Shown: piece after piece, positions 1 to 8,601 of the stretch
How the letters are laid out: each line of letters begins with the position of its first letter
Position numbering within the stretch: the stretch's first letter is position 1
NCBI RefSeq assembly: GCF_001426865.1
Contig: NZ_LMFO01000029.1
Coordinates: 372,001 to 436,000 of the forward strand
Direction: 5' to 3'
Source of the DNA: Paenibacillus sp. Root52
GTDB lineage: Bacteria > Bacillota > Bacilli > Paenibacillales > Paenibacillaceae
Length of the DNA: 64,000 nt
The notes under the pieces: generated by a model
Told to the model about the DNA's origin: nothing
The model's database searches: none
The model's input: the letters and a program-made list of their open reading frames with translations, nothing else
Position numbers and translations under genes: made by a program

Positions 1-1713
1 GTGATCAGTGATCAGAAAGAGCTAACCGCAGAGGAGAGTCTGAAGTTAGCGAGAGCACTAGCAGGAACAGGTTCGGCCATGGAGCAGCGTGGGCTTGCTC
101 ATTGTGATTTGTCCGCACCCAATGTGATGATTCCGTTTTTTTCCGAAGTGGAGAACCTGGGAGGATCAGCCGTTGAACTTGTTGACGTAGAACAGATGTA
201 CAGCTCCAAGATGGATCGTCCGGATGCGCTCTTAGCAGGTTCACCTGGTTATGCAGCACATCGGACAGTGCATAGCGGATTGTGGAGCTCATATGCGGAT
301 CGTTTTGCTGGAGCTGTTATTATTGCAGAGATGCTAAGCTGGTCTGATCCGATGATCGTCGAGAAGGCATGGGGCGAAAGTTATTTTGATCAACATGAGA
401 TGCAGACAGTCAGTGAGCGTTATTACGCTATGCGAGACTCATTGAATAAGCGCTGGGGCTCCAAAATGGCGGATCTATTCGTTAGAGCCTGGGAAAGTCA
501 TGATCTTAGCAGTTGTCCCACATTCGGAGAATGGTATGTCGCACTGGCTGCTCTAGACGCAAACCAAGTACCTGCTATACCTACCGTTACGGAGGAAGAC
601 GCTGCTGATCAATCTCATTTGCCAAATGATCAAGAGACAACAGTGGCAGGTAGCATAAGTGGCACATTGTCATCTAACGGAGGCTCTGACCAAAATTCTG
701 AAGCATCGACTCCGCCGCCTGGTCAGGAAGCAGTGGTTCAACGTTTATTTCTTCAGGCACGAGCATTGGAAGAAGAGGGTAAGCCTGCGGCTGCGCTTGA
801 GGTGTATCGTTCATTGCACCACTTTATACCGAACAACAGTGCAATGCAGATCGAGGTTGCGGCAGCAATCAAAGAGTTGGATGAACGTATGAATCCCAAG
901 GATGACGAAGGACAGCCTGTTCGGCTCCCTTTTTATAGATCCAAAAAATTCATGATCTCTTCGGCTGTGCTCATTGTATTGCTGGCGGGCTCTGTACCAA
1001 CGGTCAAAATATTGGCTGATCAAGCAGAGGTAAAACAGCAGGAGCAACAGGAGGCAGTTAGACTCGCAGAGATTAAGGCGGCAGAAGATGCCGAGGCAGC
1101 AAAGGCTGCAGCGCTCAAGCAACAGGAAGAAGAGAAAAAACAACAAGAGGCTGCTGCAGCAAAACTAGCGGCTGATGAGAAGAAAAAGCAGGAGGAAGCA
1201 GAGAAGCAACTTGCTGAGGCCAAGAAGAAGGAAGAAGAGCGTAAGGCGCTCCAAGCCAAGTATGATAAACAGGCCAAGTACGAAGCGTATCTTGCGAAGC
1301 AGGAGCAACAGAAAAAAGAAGCTGAGCGTAAGGCACAGCAGGAGAAATATGATAAACAAGCGAAGTATGAAGCTTATCTAGTATGGAAAAAAGAGCAGGA
1401 GGCTCTAGCCGCCAAGCAAGAAGCTGCACGTAAAGCCGCAGCTGAAGCTCAGCGCAAACAGGAGGCTGCCCAAAAAGCTGCGCTTAAGAAAAAGCGTGCT
1501 CAGAACGTAGTCACACTGATTGCACACTACAACAAAGCGTATAACGCACAAATTGGTAAAAAGACGGATAATGCTCTATCGTATGCTCGGGATTTCAAAA
1601 ATCTCTATAATACCGATGCTGCCTACTTCAAAGGGGTAGGTAAAGTGGCAGCGCGAATGAGCGCGATTAACAAGTTCCTCAGCAACAGCGATTATAAGCT
1701 ACCGAACCTGTAA
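1..1713 (+). CDS. Protein-kinase-like membrane protein with coiled-coil tail (5' end outside window)
   Basis: The C-terminal part of a larger protein; the reading frame is already open at base 1, and the kinase N-lobe must lie upstream. Residues about 30-42 carry a kinase catalytic loop (HCDLSAPN), followed by DVEQMY in place of DFG. A TPR-like segment follows at about 245-295 and one membrane helix at about 315-337. A long Lys/Glu/Ala/Gln coiled coil (about 340-500) with repeated KYDKQAKYEAYL blocks and a short basic globular end complete it. It directly precedes a VWA protein and a PP2C phosphatase, the partners found in TerY-P-type triads, so a membrane-anchored signalling kinase is likely. 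Whether it is catalytically active cannot be judged without the N-lobe. Confidence 0.75.
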   Translation: MISDQKELTAEESLKLARALAGTGSAMEQRGLAHCDLSAPNVMIPFFSEVENLGGSAVELVDVEQMYSSKMDRPDALLAGSPGYAAHRTVHSGLWSSYADRFAGAVIIAEMLSWSDPMIVEKAWGESYFDQHEMQTVSERYYAMRDSLNKRWGSKMADLFVRAWESHDLSSCPTFGEWYVALAALDANQVPAIPTVTEEDAADQSHLPNDQETTVAGSISGTLSSNGGSDQNSEASTPPPGQEAVVQRLFLQARALEEEGKPAAALEVYRSLHHFIPNNSAMQIEVAAAIKELDERMNPKDDEGQPVRLPFYRSKKFMISSAVLIVLLAGSVPTVKILADQAEVKQQEQQEAVRLAEIKAAEDAEAAKAAALKQQEEEKKQQEAAAAKLAADEKKKQEEAEKQLAEAKKKEEERKALQAKYDKQAKYEAYLAKQEQQKKEAERKAQQEKYDKQAKYEAYLVWKKEQEALAAKQEAARKAAAEAQRKQEAAQKAALKKKRAQNVVTLIAHYNKAYNAQIGKKTDNALSYARDFKNLYNTDAAYFKGVGKVAARMSAINKFLSNSDYKLPNL

Positions 1714-1752
1714 TTATAAATGTGAACAACGACGGAGGTGACCTCATCCCAG

Positions 1753-2505
1753 ATGAACTATACAATTCAAGCATCCCAGCGCACACCTGCATTGATTATC
1801 TATTTAATTGATATTAGCGCCTCCATGAACATGGTTCTGGAAAATCGTAGACGGATTGATGTGGTCTATGATGCACTGGCTCTGGCCATCCGCCAAATGG
1901 TCTTTCGTTCAACCAAAGGCAATCGATTGACACCTCGTTACCGTATTGCCATCCTTGCGTACAGTGATGATGTGTATGACTTGCTTAACGGCATTAAAGG
2001 GATCGACGAAATCGCTGCCGTTGGTTCGTTGCCTGATCTTACACCTAAGCGGTTCTCGGATTCGGCCAAAGCTTTTCTACAAGCGGAGAAGATTCTTCAG
2101 GCTGAGATTCCTAATATGCAAGACTGTCCAGCGCCGCTCGTTTGCCATATGACAGATGGCGTGGCGACAGGTGAAGATCCCGAGCCGATCGCTAAACGAA
2201 TCATGGGCATGAGTGTTCCAGATGGCAATGTGCTGGTGGAGAATATCTTCATTTCCGATCACTTGCTGGAAACTCCGATCTCGGAGCCAAGACGTTGGAA
2301 AGGGATCTCTTCAGAAACGGTGCTGCAGGATGAACATGGGGAGAAGCTACGGAATATGTCTTCCGTGTTGCCAGAGAGTTACCGTGAGATGCTAGTTGAA
2401 GCCGACTACCTGCTTGCCCCTGGAGCGTTGATGATGCTTCCAGGTACGTGTGCAGAACTGGTATCCATCGGCTTTCAGATGTCCGCTGCTACGCCTGTTA
2501 GATAG
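1753..2505 (+). CDS. VWA-domain protein (TerY-like)
   Basis: A von Willebrand factor A domain protein of about 250 residues. The MIDAS motif DISAS lies near the N-terminus (DxSxS), with the later MIDAS Thr/Asp supplied around MTDGVATGEDP. It sits 39 bases after the kinase-like gene and 12 bases before a PP2C phosphatase, so the three are probably one operon. A GTG at 1738 is in frame but overlaps the GGAGG Shine-Dalgarno, so ATG 1753 is preferred although its spacing is long. In TerY-P triads the VWA protein is thought to act as a metal-dependent docking partner for the kinase/phosphatase pair; that role is inferred here from context. Confidence 0.8.
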   Translation: MNYTIQASQRTPALIIYLIDISASMNMVLENRRRIDVVYDALALAIRQMVFRSTKGNRLTPRYRIAILAYSDDVYDLLNGIKGIDEIAAVGSLPDLTPKRFSDSAKAFLQAEKILQAEIPNMQDCPAPLVCHMTDGVATGEDPEPIAKRIMGMSVPDGNVLVENIFISDHLLETPISEPRRWKGISSETVLQDEHGEKLRNMSSVLPESYREMLVEADYLLAPGALMMLPGTCAELVSIGFQMSAATPVR

Positions 2506-2517
2506 GAGGGGTTTCAT

Positions 2518-3360
2518 TTGAGGACGATGCGTTTGGCAACACTGCCCGAAGGAGATCAGAGAGTGCAAGCGAAGCAGAGGCGCGGCGACTTTCGTTATGT
2601 GAGTGTTCAGACGGGAGAACAGCCGTTAACCCGATATCAAGGTGTTCTTCAATGCCGTTATGGATATGGGAGAGCGGCTGAAACCGTGAATCAAGGAGAT
2701 ACAGGTCAAGATTTTGCTGCTGTTCGTATGAACGGCAATGTATGTAACTTTGTTTTATGCGATGGTGTGGGTATGAGTTATTTAGGTGATTTTGCTGCAA
2801 GGTTTCTAGGTAATTCGCTGCTCGATTGGTTGGAAACCACATCCGTGCCAAGTGCAGAGGGGATCGAGAAGCTTCTTCAAGATCTCACGATCCCTGCATC
2901 GGAGCAGTTAGAGAAACTGCAGCCCTTAGATAATTCGCCATTGCTTCTACGTGAAGTGTTAATGGAGAAACGAAGCAGGGGTAGTCAGGCCATGTATGTG
3001 TGTGGTCAAATCACACTGTCTGGTGCTTCCAGAAGGAGTCGTGTCTGGATTGCCTGGCAAGGGGATTCGCGTATTCGTCTGTGGCGAAACGGACAAGAGC
3101 AATCGGCTACTTTTCAGAAATACTGCCGTACCAATGAACGGTGGTCTACACGTGAAGGGACAGTTGGTGGCAAACCGCATATTTTCGAGGCCAAGATGTC
3201 TGGGAGTGAAAATGTTCGTCTACAGCTCTATACGGACGGTCTAAACGATCTAGATGCGATACAAGCCTATATTCCGGATGAGCATATTCAAGTGTTGCTT
3301 GATTCCAGGCATACCGGAGGGCTTGAAGATGATGCCGCTTTCATAGAACTAGAATGGTAA
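2518..3360 (+). CDS. PP2C-family serine/threonine phosphatase
   Basis: A 280-residue PP2C-type (PPM) phosphatase. It has the metal-binding CDGVG motif near residue 80 and the C-terminal TDGLND and EDDAAF motifs that supply further metal-binding acidic residues. TTG 2518 is the start because AGGAGGGG ends 6 bases upstream. It is the third gene of the kinase-VWA-PP2C set and probably reverses phosphorylation by the upstream kinase. No membrane segment is visible. Confidence 0.85.
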   Translation: MRTMRLATLPEGDQRVQAKQRRGDFRYVSVQTGEQPLTRYQGVLQCRYGYGRAAETVNQGDTGQDFAAVRMNGNVCNFVLCDGVGMSYLGDFAARFLGNSLLDWLETTSVPSAEGIEKLLQDLTIPASEQLEKLQPLDNSPLLLREVLMEKRSRGSQAMYVCGQITLSGASRRSRVWIAWQGDSRIRLWRNGQEQSATFQKYCRTNERWSTREGTVGGKPHIFEAKMSGSENVRLQLYTDGLNDLDAIQAYIPDEHIQVLLDSRHTGGLEDDAAFIELEW

Positions 3361-3553
3361 CGAGATGAATGAATGAAGAAGGATCGCTGTGTAACACGAT
3401 TTTCTTCTGCATGTTGATCTGTAAAAAAATAGGTCATGCTTGATTTAAAAGACGCTCTTTTTGGGTAATCTTGTGAAGAATATGCTTCATGATCATTATG
3501 AAGCAACGCGTACATTCTTACATAATTGCTGAGAAAAAGGAGTGGAATAGATA

Positions 3554-4360
3554 ATGACACAACATAACGGTAAATCACGCTTCGCAGGCAAGGTCGCCAT
3601 TATTACGGGAGCAGGTTCAGGGATTGGAAAAGCTACAGCACTTAAGCTTGCTAGCGAAGGGGCTCACGTTGCCTTATTTGATCTGGTCAATGATCGCATT
3701 TCGAAGACAGAAGATGAGATTAATTCAGTCTACAAAGGTGCAGCGCGAGCATTCGATGTCGATATCTCTGACGCATCCCGTGTGGAAAAGGCTGTTCTGG
3801 AGACCGTTGAATTATTTGGAGGTCTGGATATCGTATTTGCCAACGCTGGCATTAACGGTGTATCTGCACCTATTGAAGAAATTCAGGTTGAGGATTGGAA
3901 ACAGATCATTACAACGAATCTGGATGGCACGTTCTTCACCATTAAATATGCATTACCACATCTGAAGAAACGTAGCGGAGGCAGCATTATTATTACGAGT
4001 TCCATTAATGGGAATCAGCGTTTCTCAAGCTTTGGGATGTCGGCTTATAGTACGTCCAAAGCGGGACAAGTGGCTTTTGCCAAGATGGCTGCCTTGGAAC
4101 TTGCAAAATTTAAGATTCGTGTAAATGTCATTTGCCCAGGTGCAATTGCAACCAATATTGATCAGAGTACGGTCAAAACCGATGATTTGCAACAGATTGT
4201 CATTCCTATTGAGTTCCCAGAAGGACAACAGCCACTTGCAGATGGACCGGGGCAGCCGGAACATGTTGCCGATCTGGTCGCTTTCTTAGCTTCATCGGAA
4301 TCTAAGCATATTACAGGTGCAGAGATTGTGATCGATGGTGCGGAATCACTGCTCAGCTAA
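3554..4360 (+). CDS. Short-chain dehydrogenase/reductase (SDR)
   Basis: A classical SDR of 268 residues. It has the NAD(P)-binding TGAGSGIG motif at about 19-26, the structural NAG motif, a catalytic Ser in ITSSING and the YSTSK active-site Tyr/Lys pair, followed by the PGAIATNI loop. The C-terminus has the usual SDR ending (TGAEIVIDGAESLLS). The substrate cannot be read from sequence. AAGGAG precedes the ATG. It is a single transcription unit closed by the terminator at 4428. Confidence 0.9.
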   Translation: MTQHNGKSRFAGKVAIITGAGSGIGKATALKLASEGAHVALFDLVNDRISKTEDEINSVYKGAARAFDVDISDASRVEKAVLETVELFGGLDIVFANAGINGVSAPIEEIQVEDWKQIITTNLDGTFFTIKYALPHLKKRSGGSIIITSSINGNQRFSSFGMSAYSTSKAGQVAFAKMAALELAKFKIRVNVICPGAIATNIDQSTVKTDDLQQIVIPIEFPEGQQPLADGPGQPEHVADLVAFLASSESKHITGAEIVIDGAESLLS

Positions 4361-4427
4361 CAAAGAAACATTGTAGATGAGCTATGTATGTAATCAATCG
4401 TTATAGTTAAATACGGTTTGTATTAGG

Positions 4428-4453
4428 GTCGTTCCTTGGGAACGGCTTTTTTT
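4428..4453 (+). terminator. Rho-independent terminator after SDR gene
   Basis: An 8-bp stem (GTCGTTCC with GGAACGGC, one wobble) with a 3-base loop followed by seven T residues. Confidence 0.85.
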
Positions 4454-4721
4454 GTTATAATGCGACTATGTATGTTTAGGTGAGACCATATTTACAAGGA
4501 TATTTATGAGGGACAACTCTAAAGAATATTTTAATGTTAGAAAATAAAATTATCTATATATCCAGTTAAGTTAAGTGGATATAACAAGAGAATTTAATAA
4601 GAGACATGAAGCTTACTACAAATAAGTTAATCTCTTAGATTAATAGTAAGAGAACTTACTAAAGTGATATCAGACAGATTGATAGGAGCAAAAGAGCAGG
4701 ACATCAAGTGGGAGCGATGAT
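4454..4721 (+). other. AT-rich intergenic stretch before hrpB
   Basis: With the terminator just upstream this makes a gap of about 360 bases without a gene. It is AT-rich, with several short TTAAGT/ACTTAC-type motifs. It must carry the hrpB promoter, but no promoter matches clearly enough to name. No coding signal is seen. Confidence 0.4.
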
Positions 4722-7241
4722 ATGAAGATAGAATTACCGATACAACAGATTATTCCTGAACTGAAGCAGCAATTGCGGGAACAGGATACGGCTGTTCTGA
4801 TCGCAGAGCCGGGAGCGGGTAAAACAACAGTTGTTCCGCTCGAACTCTTGGGTGAGCCCTGGGTTAATGATCGGAAAATATTGATGCTGGAGCCTCGCCG
4901 TCTGGCAGCTCGATCTGCGGCAGCTCGGATGGCGGCTTCTCTCGGGGAAAACGTGGGGGAGACCGTTGGATATCGGGTGCGCATGGATACACGAGTAAGT
5001 CAGGCTACCCGCATTGAGGTTGTAACAGAAGGTGTATTAACGCGTATGTTACAGCAGGATCAGGGGTTAGAGGATACGGCGATGATTATTTTCGATGAGT
5101 TCCATGAGCGTCATTTACATGGGGATCTGGGTCTTGCCCTGGCATTGGAATCTAGAGCGATGCTGCGTCCTGATCTGAAGTTACTTGTGATGTCGGCTAC
5201 GCTTGATCCGGTTCCTATCTGTACATTGCTTGGTGAAGGGACGAGCTGGTTAGATTGTCCTGGCCGTACCTTTCCAGTGGAAACACGATACGTCCATAGA
5301 CCAGCTTCTGCGCAGATTGAGGAATTCGTTGCGCGTGAGATAGCTAATGCTATTGCTGACCAAGAAGGTGACATGCTGGTATTTCTCCCAGGTGTGAGAG
5401 AAATTCATCGAACTGTGCGAGCACTCGAAAGTATGATGCTTCCTGCTAATGTGTTAGTTCAATCGTTATATGGCAGCATGTCATTAGAACGACAGGATGA
5501 AGCGATACGCCCTGCACCGCAGGGCATGCGCAAAGTTGTGTTATCCACTTCCATAGCCGAATCAAGTCTTACGATTGCAGGCATTAAAGTGGTTGTGGAT
5601 GCCGGGCTTAGCCGGGCATCCGTATTCTCGGCACGCACAGGAATGAGCCGTCTTATGACGATGCCGGTATCTAAGGCATCGGCAGATCAACGGCGGGGGC
5701 GTGCAGGGCGAACTGCCCCAGGAGTGTGTTACCGGCTATGGAGCGAGGAGGCTCATGGTGCGTTGCCTGAGGCAGCGCGCCCAGAGATTACCTCTGCGGA
5801 TCTTGCGCCGCTGGCGCTGGAGCTTGCCGCCTGGGGAGTCCAGTCCCCTGCAGAACTGCAGTGGCTGGACATCCCGCCTGCCGCGGCCTACGGCCAGGCA
5901 CAGGCGCTGCTGCGCCAGCTGGGCGGCCTGGATGACGCAGGCCGCATCACGCCCTTTGGGCGGCGGATGAACACGCTGGCTGTTCATCCACGACTGGCCA
6001 GCATGCTGCTCCGCGCGGCGGAGCTTGGGCTGGCCAGCTACGCCAGCATGCTGGTGGCGCTGCTGCAGGAGCCCGCGGGCCTGCGCAGCAGCGGTAGTGC
6101 AAGCGCGGGCACGGATCTGCGCCCGCGCGTAGAAGCGCTGCTGACAGCTGACAGCAGCGGTATGCCGCAGGCGGCAGCGTCTGTCGCAGACGCGGCTGCC
6201 GTGCGGCGCATGCTCCAAGAGAGCCGCCAGCTACGCTCGGCGCTCGACCCGGCGCAGCATTCGCTCCGGCCGGATGAGGACAGTTGCGGATTGCTACTGT
6301 CCTTTGCCTACCCGGACCGGACAGGGCAGCGCCGGGAGGATGGCCGCTATCTGCTGAGCAGCGGCCGGGGTGTACGGCTTGCAGCGACAGAATCGCTGAG
6401 CCGTTCAGCTTGGCTGGTCGCGGCGGAGGCAGACGACCAGGGTGCGGATGCACGCATCCTGTTAGCTGCGCCAGTGCCGGAGCAGCTCTTGCTGGATCAT
6501 GCTGCACATTTGTTGCATGAGGAAGATCGAATCGTGTGGGATCGCAGCACACGAAGTGTAAGAGCACACCGATCCCTCCGTATTGGCGCAATTGTTGTGA
6601 AGGAGAGTGGCATTGCTCATCCTGCGGAAGATCAGGTCATGGAGGCGATGATCAGTGGCATTCGTCTGGAAGGCCTAGCTTGCCTCCCTTGGAATAAATC
6701 GTCTCGGCAGCTTGCGGATCGATTACGCTTTTTGCATACCCACTTATCAGGTTGGCCTAATCTGTCTGCTGACGAACTAACGACTGATTTTGAAGCAAGG
6801 TTACGACCATTTTTGAGTGGAATGCGATCTGTCACAGATCTCAAAAAATTGTCGCTCCAAGATGTACTGCTAAGTGAACTCAGTTGGGAGCAGCGTCAGC
6901 AATTGGATCAAGAGGCTCCCACACATATTCAGGTTCCAAGTGGATCTCGGATTCCGATAGATTATAGTCGTCCTGAAGACCCTACGTTGGCAGTTAGACT
7001 CCAAGAGATGTTTGGGCAACAGGAGACACCTCGAATCGGTGGTGGACGTGTGCCTATTACTGTGCATTTGCTGTCACCAGCGCAGCGTCCTGTACAAGTG
7101 ACGCGGGATCTAGCGAATTTCTGGCGTGAGACCTATTTCGAAGTGAAAAAGGATCTCAAAGGCCGTTACCCAAAACATTATTGGCCAGATAACCCGCTAC
7201 AAGCGATGGCAACTAATCGAGCTAAACCTCGCGGCAGTTAA
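4722..7241 (+). CDS. hrpB: ATP-dependent helicase HrpB
   Basis: An 839-residue DEAH/RHA-type helicase. Walker A is EPGAGKTT (about residue 27), the Walker B/DExH box is DEFHERH (about 125), motif III is SATL and motif VI is QRRGRAGR. The characteristic HrpB C-terminal region ends in KGRYPKHYWPDNP. Length and domain order match full-length HrpB. In other bacteria HrpB is a putative RNA helicase of uncertain role. The helicase-associated middle (about 5780-6480) is much richer in GC than the two ends of the same gene. Confidence 0.93.
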   Translation: MKIELPIQQIIPELKQQLREQDTAVLIAEPGAGKTTVVPLELLGEPWVNDRKILMLEPRRLAARSAAARMAASLGENVGETVGYRVRMDTRVSQATRIEVVTEGVLTRMLQQDQGLEDTAMIIFDEFHERHLHGDLGLALALESRAMLRPDLKLLVMSATLDPVPICTLLGEGTSWLDCPGRTFPVETRYVHRPASAQIEEFVAREIANAIADQEGDMLVFLPGVREIHRTVRALESMMLPANVLVQSLYGSMSLERQDEAIRPAPQGMRKVVLSTSIAESSLTIAGIKVVVDAGLSRASVFSARTGMSRLMTMPVSKASADQRRGRAGRTAPGVCYRLWSEEAHGALPEAARPEITSADLAPLALELAAWGVQSPAELQWLDIPPAAAYGQAQALLRQLGGLDDAGRITPFGRRMNTLAVHPRLASMLLRAAELGLASYASMLVALLQEPAGLRSSGSASAGTDLRPRVEALLTADSSGMPQAAASVADAAAVRRMLQESRQLRSALDPAQHSLRPDEDSCGLLLSFAYPDRTGQRREDGRYLLSSGRGVRLAATESLSRSAWLVAAEADDQGADARILLAAPVPEQLLLDHAAHLLHEEDRIVWDRSTRSVRAHRSLRIGAIVVKESGIAHPAEDQVMEAMISGIRLEGLACLPWNKSSRQLADRLRFLHTHLSGWPNLSADELTTDFEARLRPFLSGMRSVTDLKKLSLQDVLLSELSWEQRQQLDQEAPTHIQVPSGSRIPIDYSRPEDPTLAVRLQEMFGQQETPRIGGGRVPITVHLLSPAQRPVQVTRDLANFWRETYFEVKKDLKGRYPKHYWPDNPLQAMATNRAKPRGS

Positions 7242-7316
7242 ACGTCAATGTCTCATCAATGGGTAGCGGTTGATTATATTTTTATCATACGAACACATAT
7301 TATTTCGGACAGAAAC

Positions 7317-7341
7317 GTTTGAAAGAAATGAAGACGGGTAA
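7317..7341 (+). promoter_or_regulatory. Sigma-B-like promoter of the stress-protein gene
   Basis: GTTTGA, 13 bases, then GGGTAA, close to the Bacillus sigma-B consensus GTTTAA-N12-15-GGGWAT. It lies 42 bases upstream of a YflT-domain stress protein, a family under sigma-B control in Bacillus. The match is direct; use of sigma-B in this organism is inferred. Confidence 0.55.
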
Positions 7342-7382
7342 TAACATAGCGAACCACTCAAACCAATGAGGAGGGATTCACT

Positions 7383-7985
7383 ATGCAGAAAAAAATCGTA
7401 GGTGTTTTTGATACAGAACGTGAGGCATCGCAGGCTATTGAGAGTCTGAAAGCTCAAGGATTCAGTTCAGATGATATCTCAGTTGTTACACAGGATCGAG
7501 ATGATCTGAAAGCCATTCGTGAAGAGACGGGCACTAAAGCGCCAGAAGGTGTAGCTGCAGGAGCTGCAACAGGTGGTGTACTCGGTGGTGTCGCTGGATT
7601 GCTCGCAGGTATTGGAGCGCTCGCCATACCAGGGATTGGACCAATACTGGCAGCGGGACCAATAGCGGCGGCATTTACGGGTGCGGCTGTTGGTGCAGGA
7701 GCCGGCGGGCTTGTAGGTGGACTTGTCGGACTGGGTATTCCAGAAGAAGACGCCAAGCAATACGAGGAATATGTGCAAGGTGGTAAAATCCTGCTTCTCG
7801 TTGACTCGTCGGACCGAGACGAGCATGTCTATGATGTATTCAGTAACCACAGTCAGTTGAACCGCGACAGATACAGTGCGGATCGAACGGATGTGCCTGC
7901 TGAACGAGCAGATCTAGATATGGAAGAGCGTAGACTCGAAGCTCAGACGAAGGCAGCACGCTTCGGCAATAATACATTCCTATAA
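7383..7985 (+). CDS. YflT-domain general stress protein
   Basis: A 200-residue protein. Residues 1-50 form the YflT / general-stress-protein-17M domain (KKIVGVFDTEREASQAIESL). A Gly/Ala-rich hydrophobic double segment follows (about 58-120, many GxxxG spacings), resembling glycine-zipper membrane segments, then a charged hydrophilic tail rich in Arg, Asp and Glu. The start has GAGGAGG eight bases upstream. The sigma-B-like promoter fits a stress role; the molecular function of the family is unknown. Confidence 0.85.
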   Translation: MQKKIVGVFDTEREASQAIESLKAQGFSSDDISVVTQDRDDLKAIREETGTKAPEGVAAGAATGGVLGGVAGLLAGIGALAIPGIGPILAAGPIAAAFTGAAVGAGAGGLVGGLVGLGIPEEDAKQYEEYVQGGKILLLVDSSDRDEHVYDVFSNHSQLNRDRYSADRTDVPAERADLDMEERRLEAQTKAARFGNNTFL

Positions 7986-8042
7986 GAGATTGTTTTGAAT
8001 CTATCATTCCTGATGACTTCTAAGAATCATTAGATAGGCATT

Positions 8043-8072
8043 AGCCGGTTTCCTTCACGGAAGCCGGCTTTT
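8043..8072 (+). terminator. Terminator after stress-protein gene
   Basis: An 11-bp stem AGCCGGTTTCC / GGAAGCCGGCT with one wobble, a 5-base loop and a short T run. It lies between the converging stress-protein and DUF202 genes. Confidence 0.75.
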
Positions 8073-8129
8073 GAATCTATATTTGCATTTATATAGGAGA
8101 TGTAGTGTCTGCAATGAAGGATGTGAACG

Positions 8130-8513
8130 CTATTCACTAGGGAATAACAATACATACAATAGAACGGCCAAGGCAAGTCCGATGACGAGTATGGTAATAG
8201 TTAAGAATTGAATTAAGTGCGTAGTAGCTTGGAACGTTTGTTGATTTATTTGTTTGCGTTTGCGATGATAGGAGCTTGCTGAAGTGAGAATAATGAGAAT
8301 ACCGCTCACCAGAGACGTCACTCCTGTAATAATTGCGGCAATATGAGCAATCTGATCATAGAGAGATGAGCTGAAGCCAAATCCTGCAGCAAGAAAGCCA
8401 ATACCAACTAGGGCAATCCCCGTTCGCACCCAAGCTAGAAAAGTCCGTTCATTTGCTAGATGCTGCTGTACATATTTCGAATCAATTGTAGTTTGTTCTT
8501 CCTTAGAATCCAT
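8130..8513 (-). CDS. DUF202 (YidH-type) membrane protein
   Basis: A 127-residue protein with the DUF202 signature LANERTFLAWVRTGIALVG and three predicted membrane helices (about 30-50, 65-85, 105-125). The start chosen is the ATG giving MDSKEEQ, eight bases after GGGGTG; an in-frame GTG lies four codons upstream at 8525. The family's function is unknown. It is one of few minus-strand genes here. Confidence 0.85.
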   Translation of the reverse strand: MDSKEEQTTIDSKYVQQHLANERTFLAWVRTGIALVGIGFLAAGFGFSSSLYDQIAHIAAIITGVTSLVSGILIILTSASSYHRKRKQINQQTFQATTHLIQFLTITILVIGLALAVLLYVLLFPSE

Positions 8514-8601
8514 GATGTGAATCACCCCGATCGGCTCAAAATGTGTACTGTCATATTGTACTTATTATTTAACGTAAAACCAAGAAAGGCGGCTGAACGT
8601 T

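Noticed and set aside
5736-6591. Long minus-strand frames inside hrpB
   Set aside because: They are shadows caused by the GC-rich coding sequence of the helicase and encode low-complexity Ala/Arg/Pro-rich peptides.
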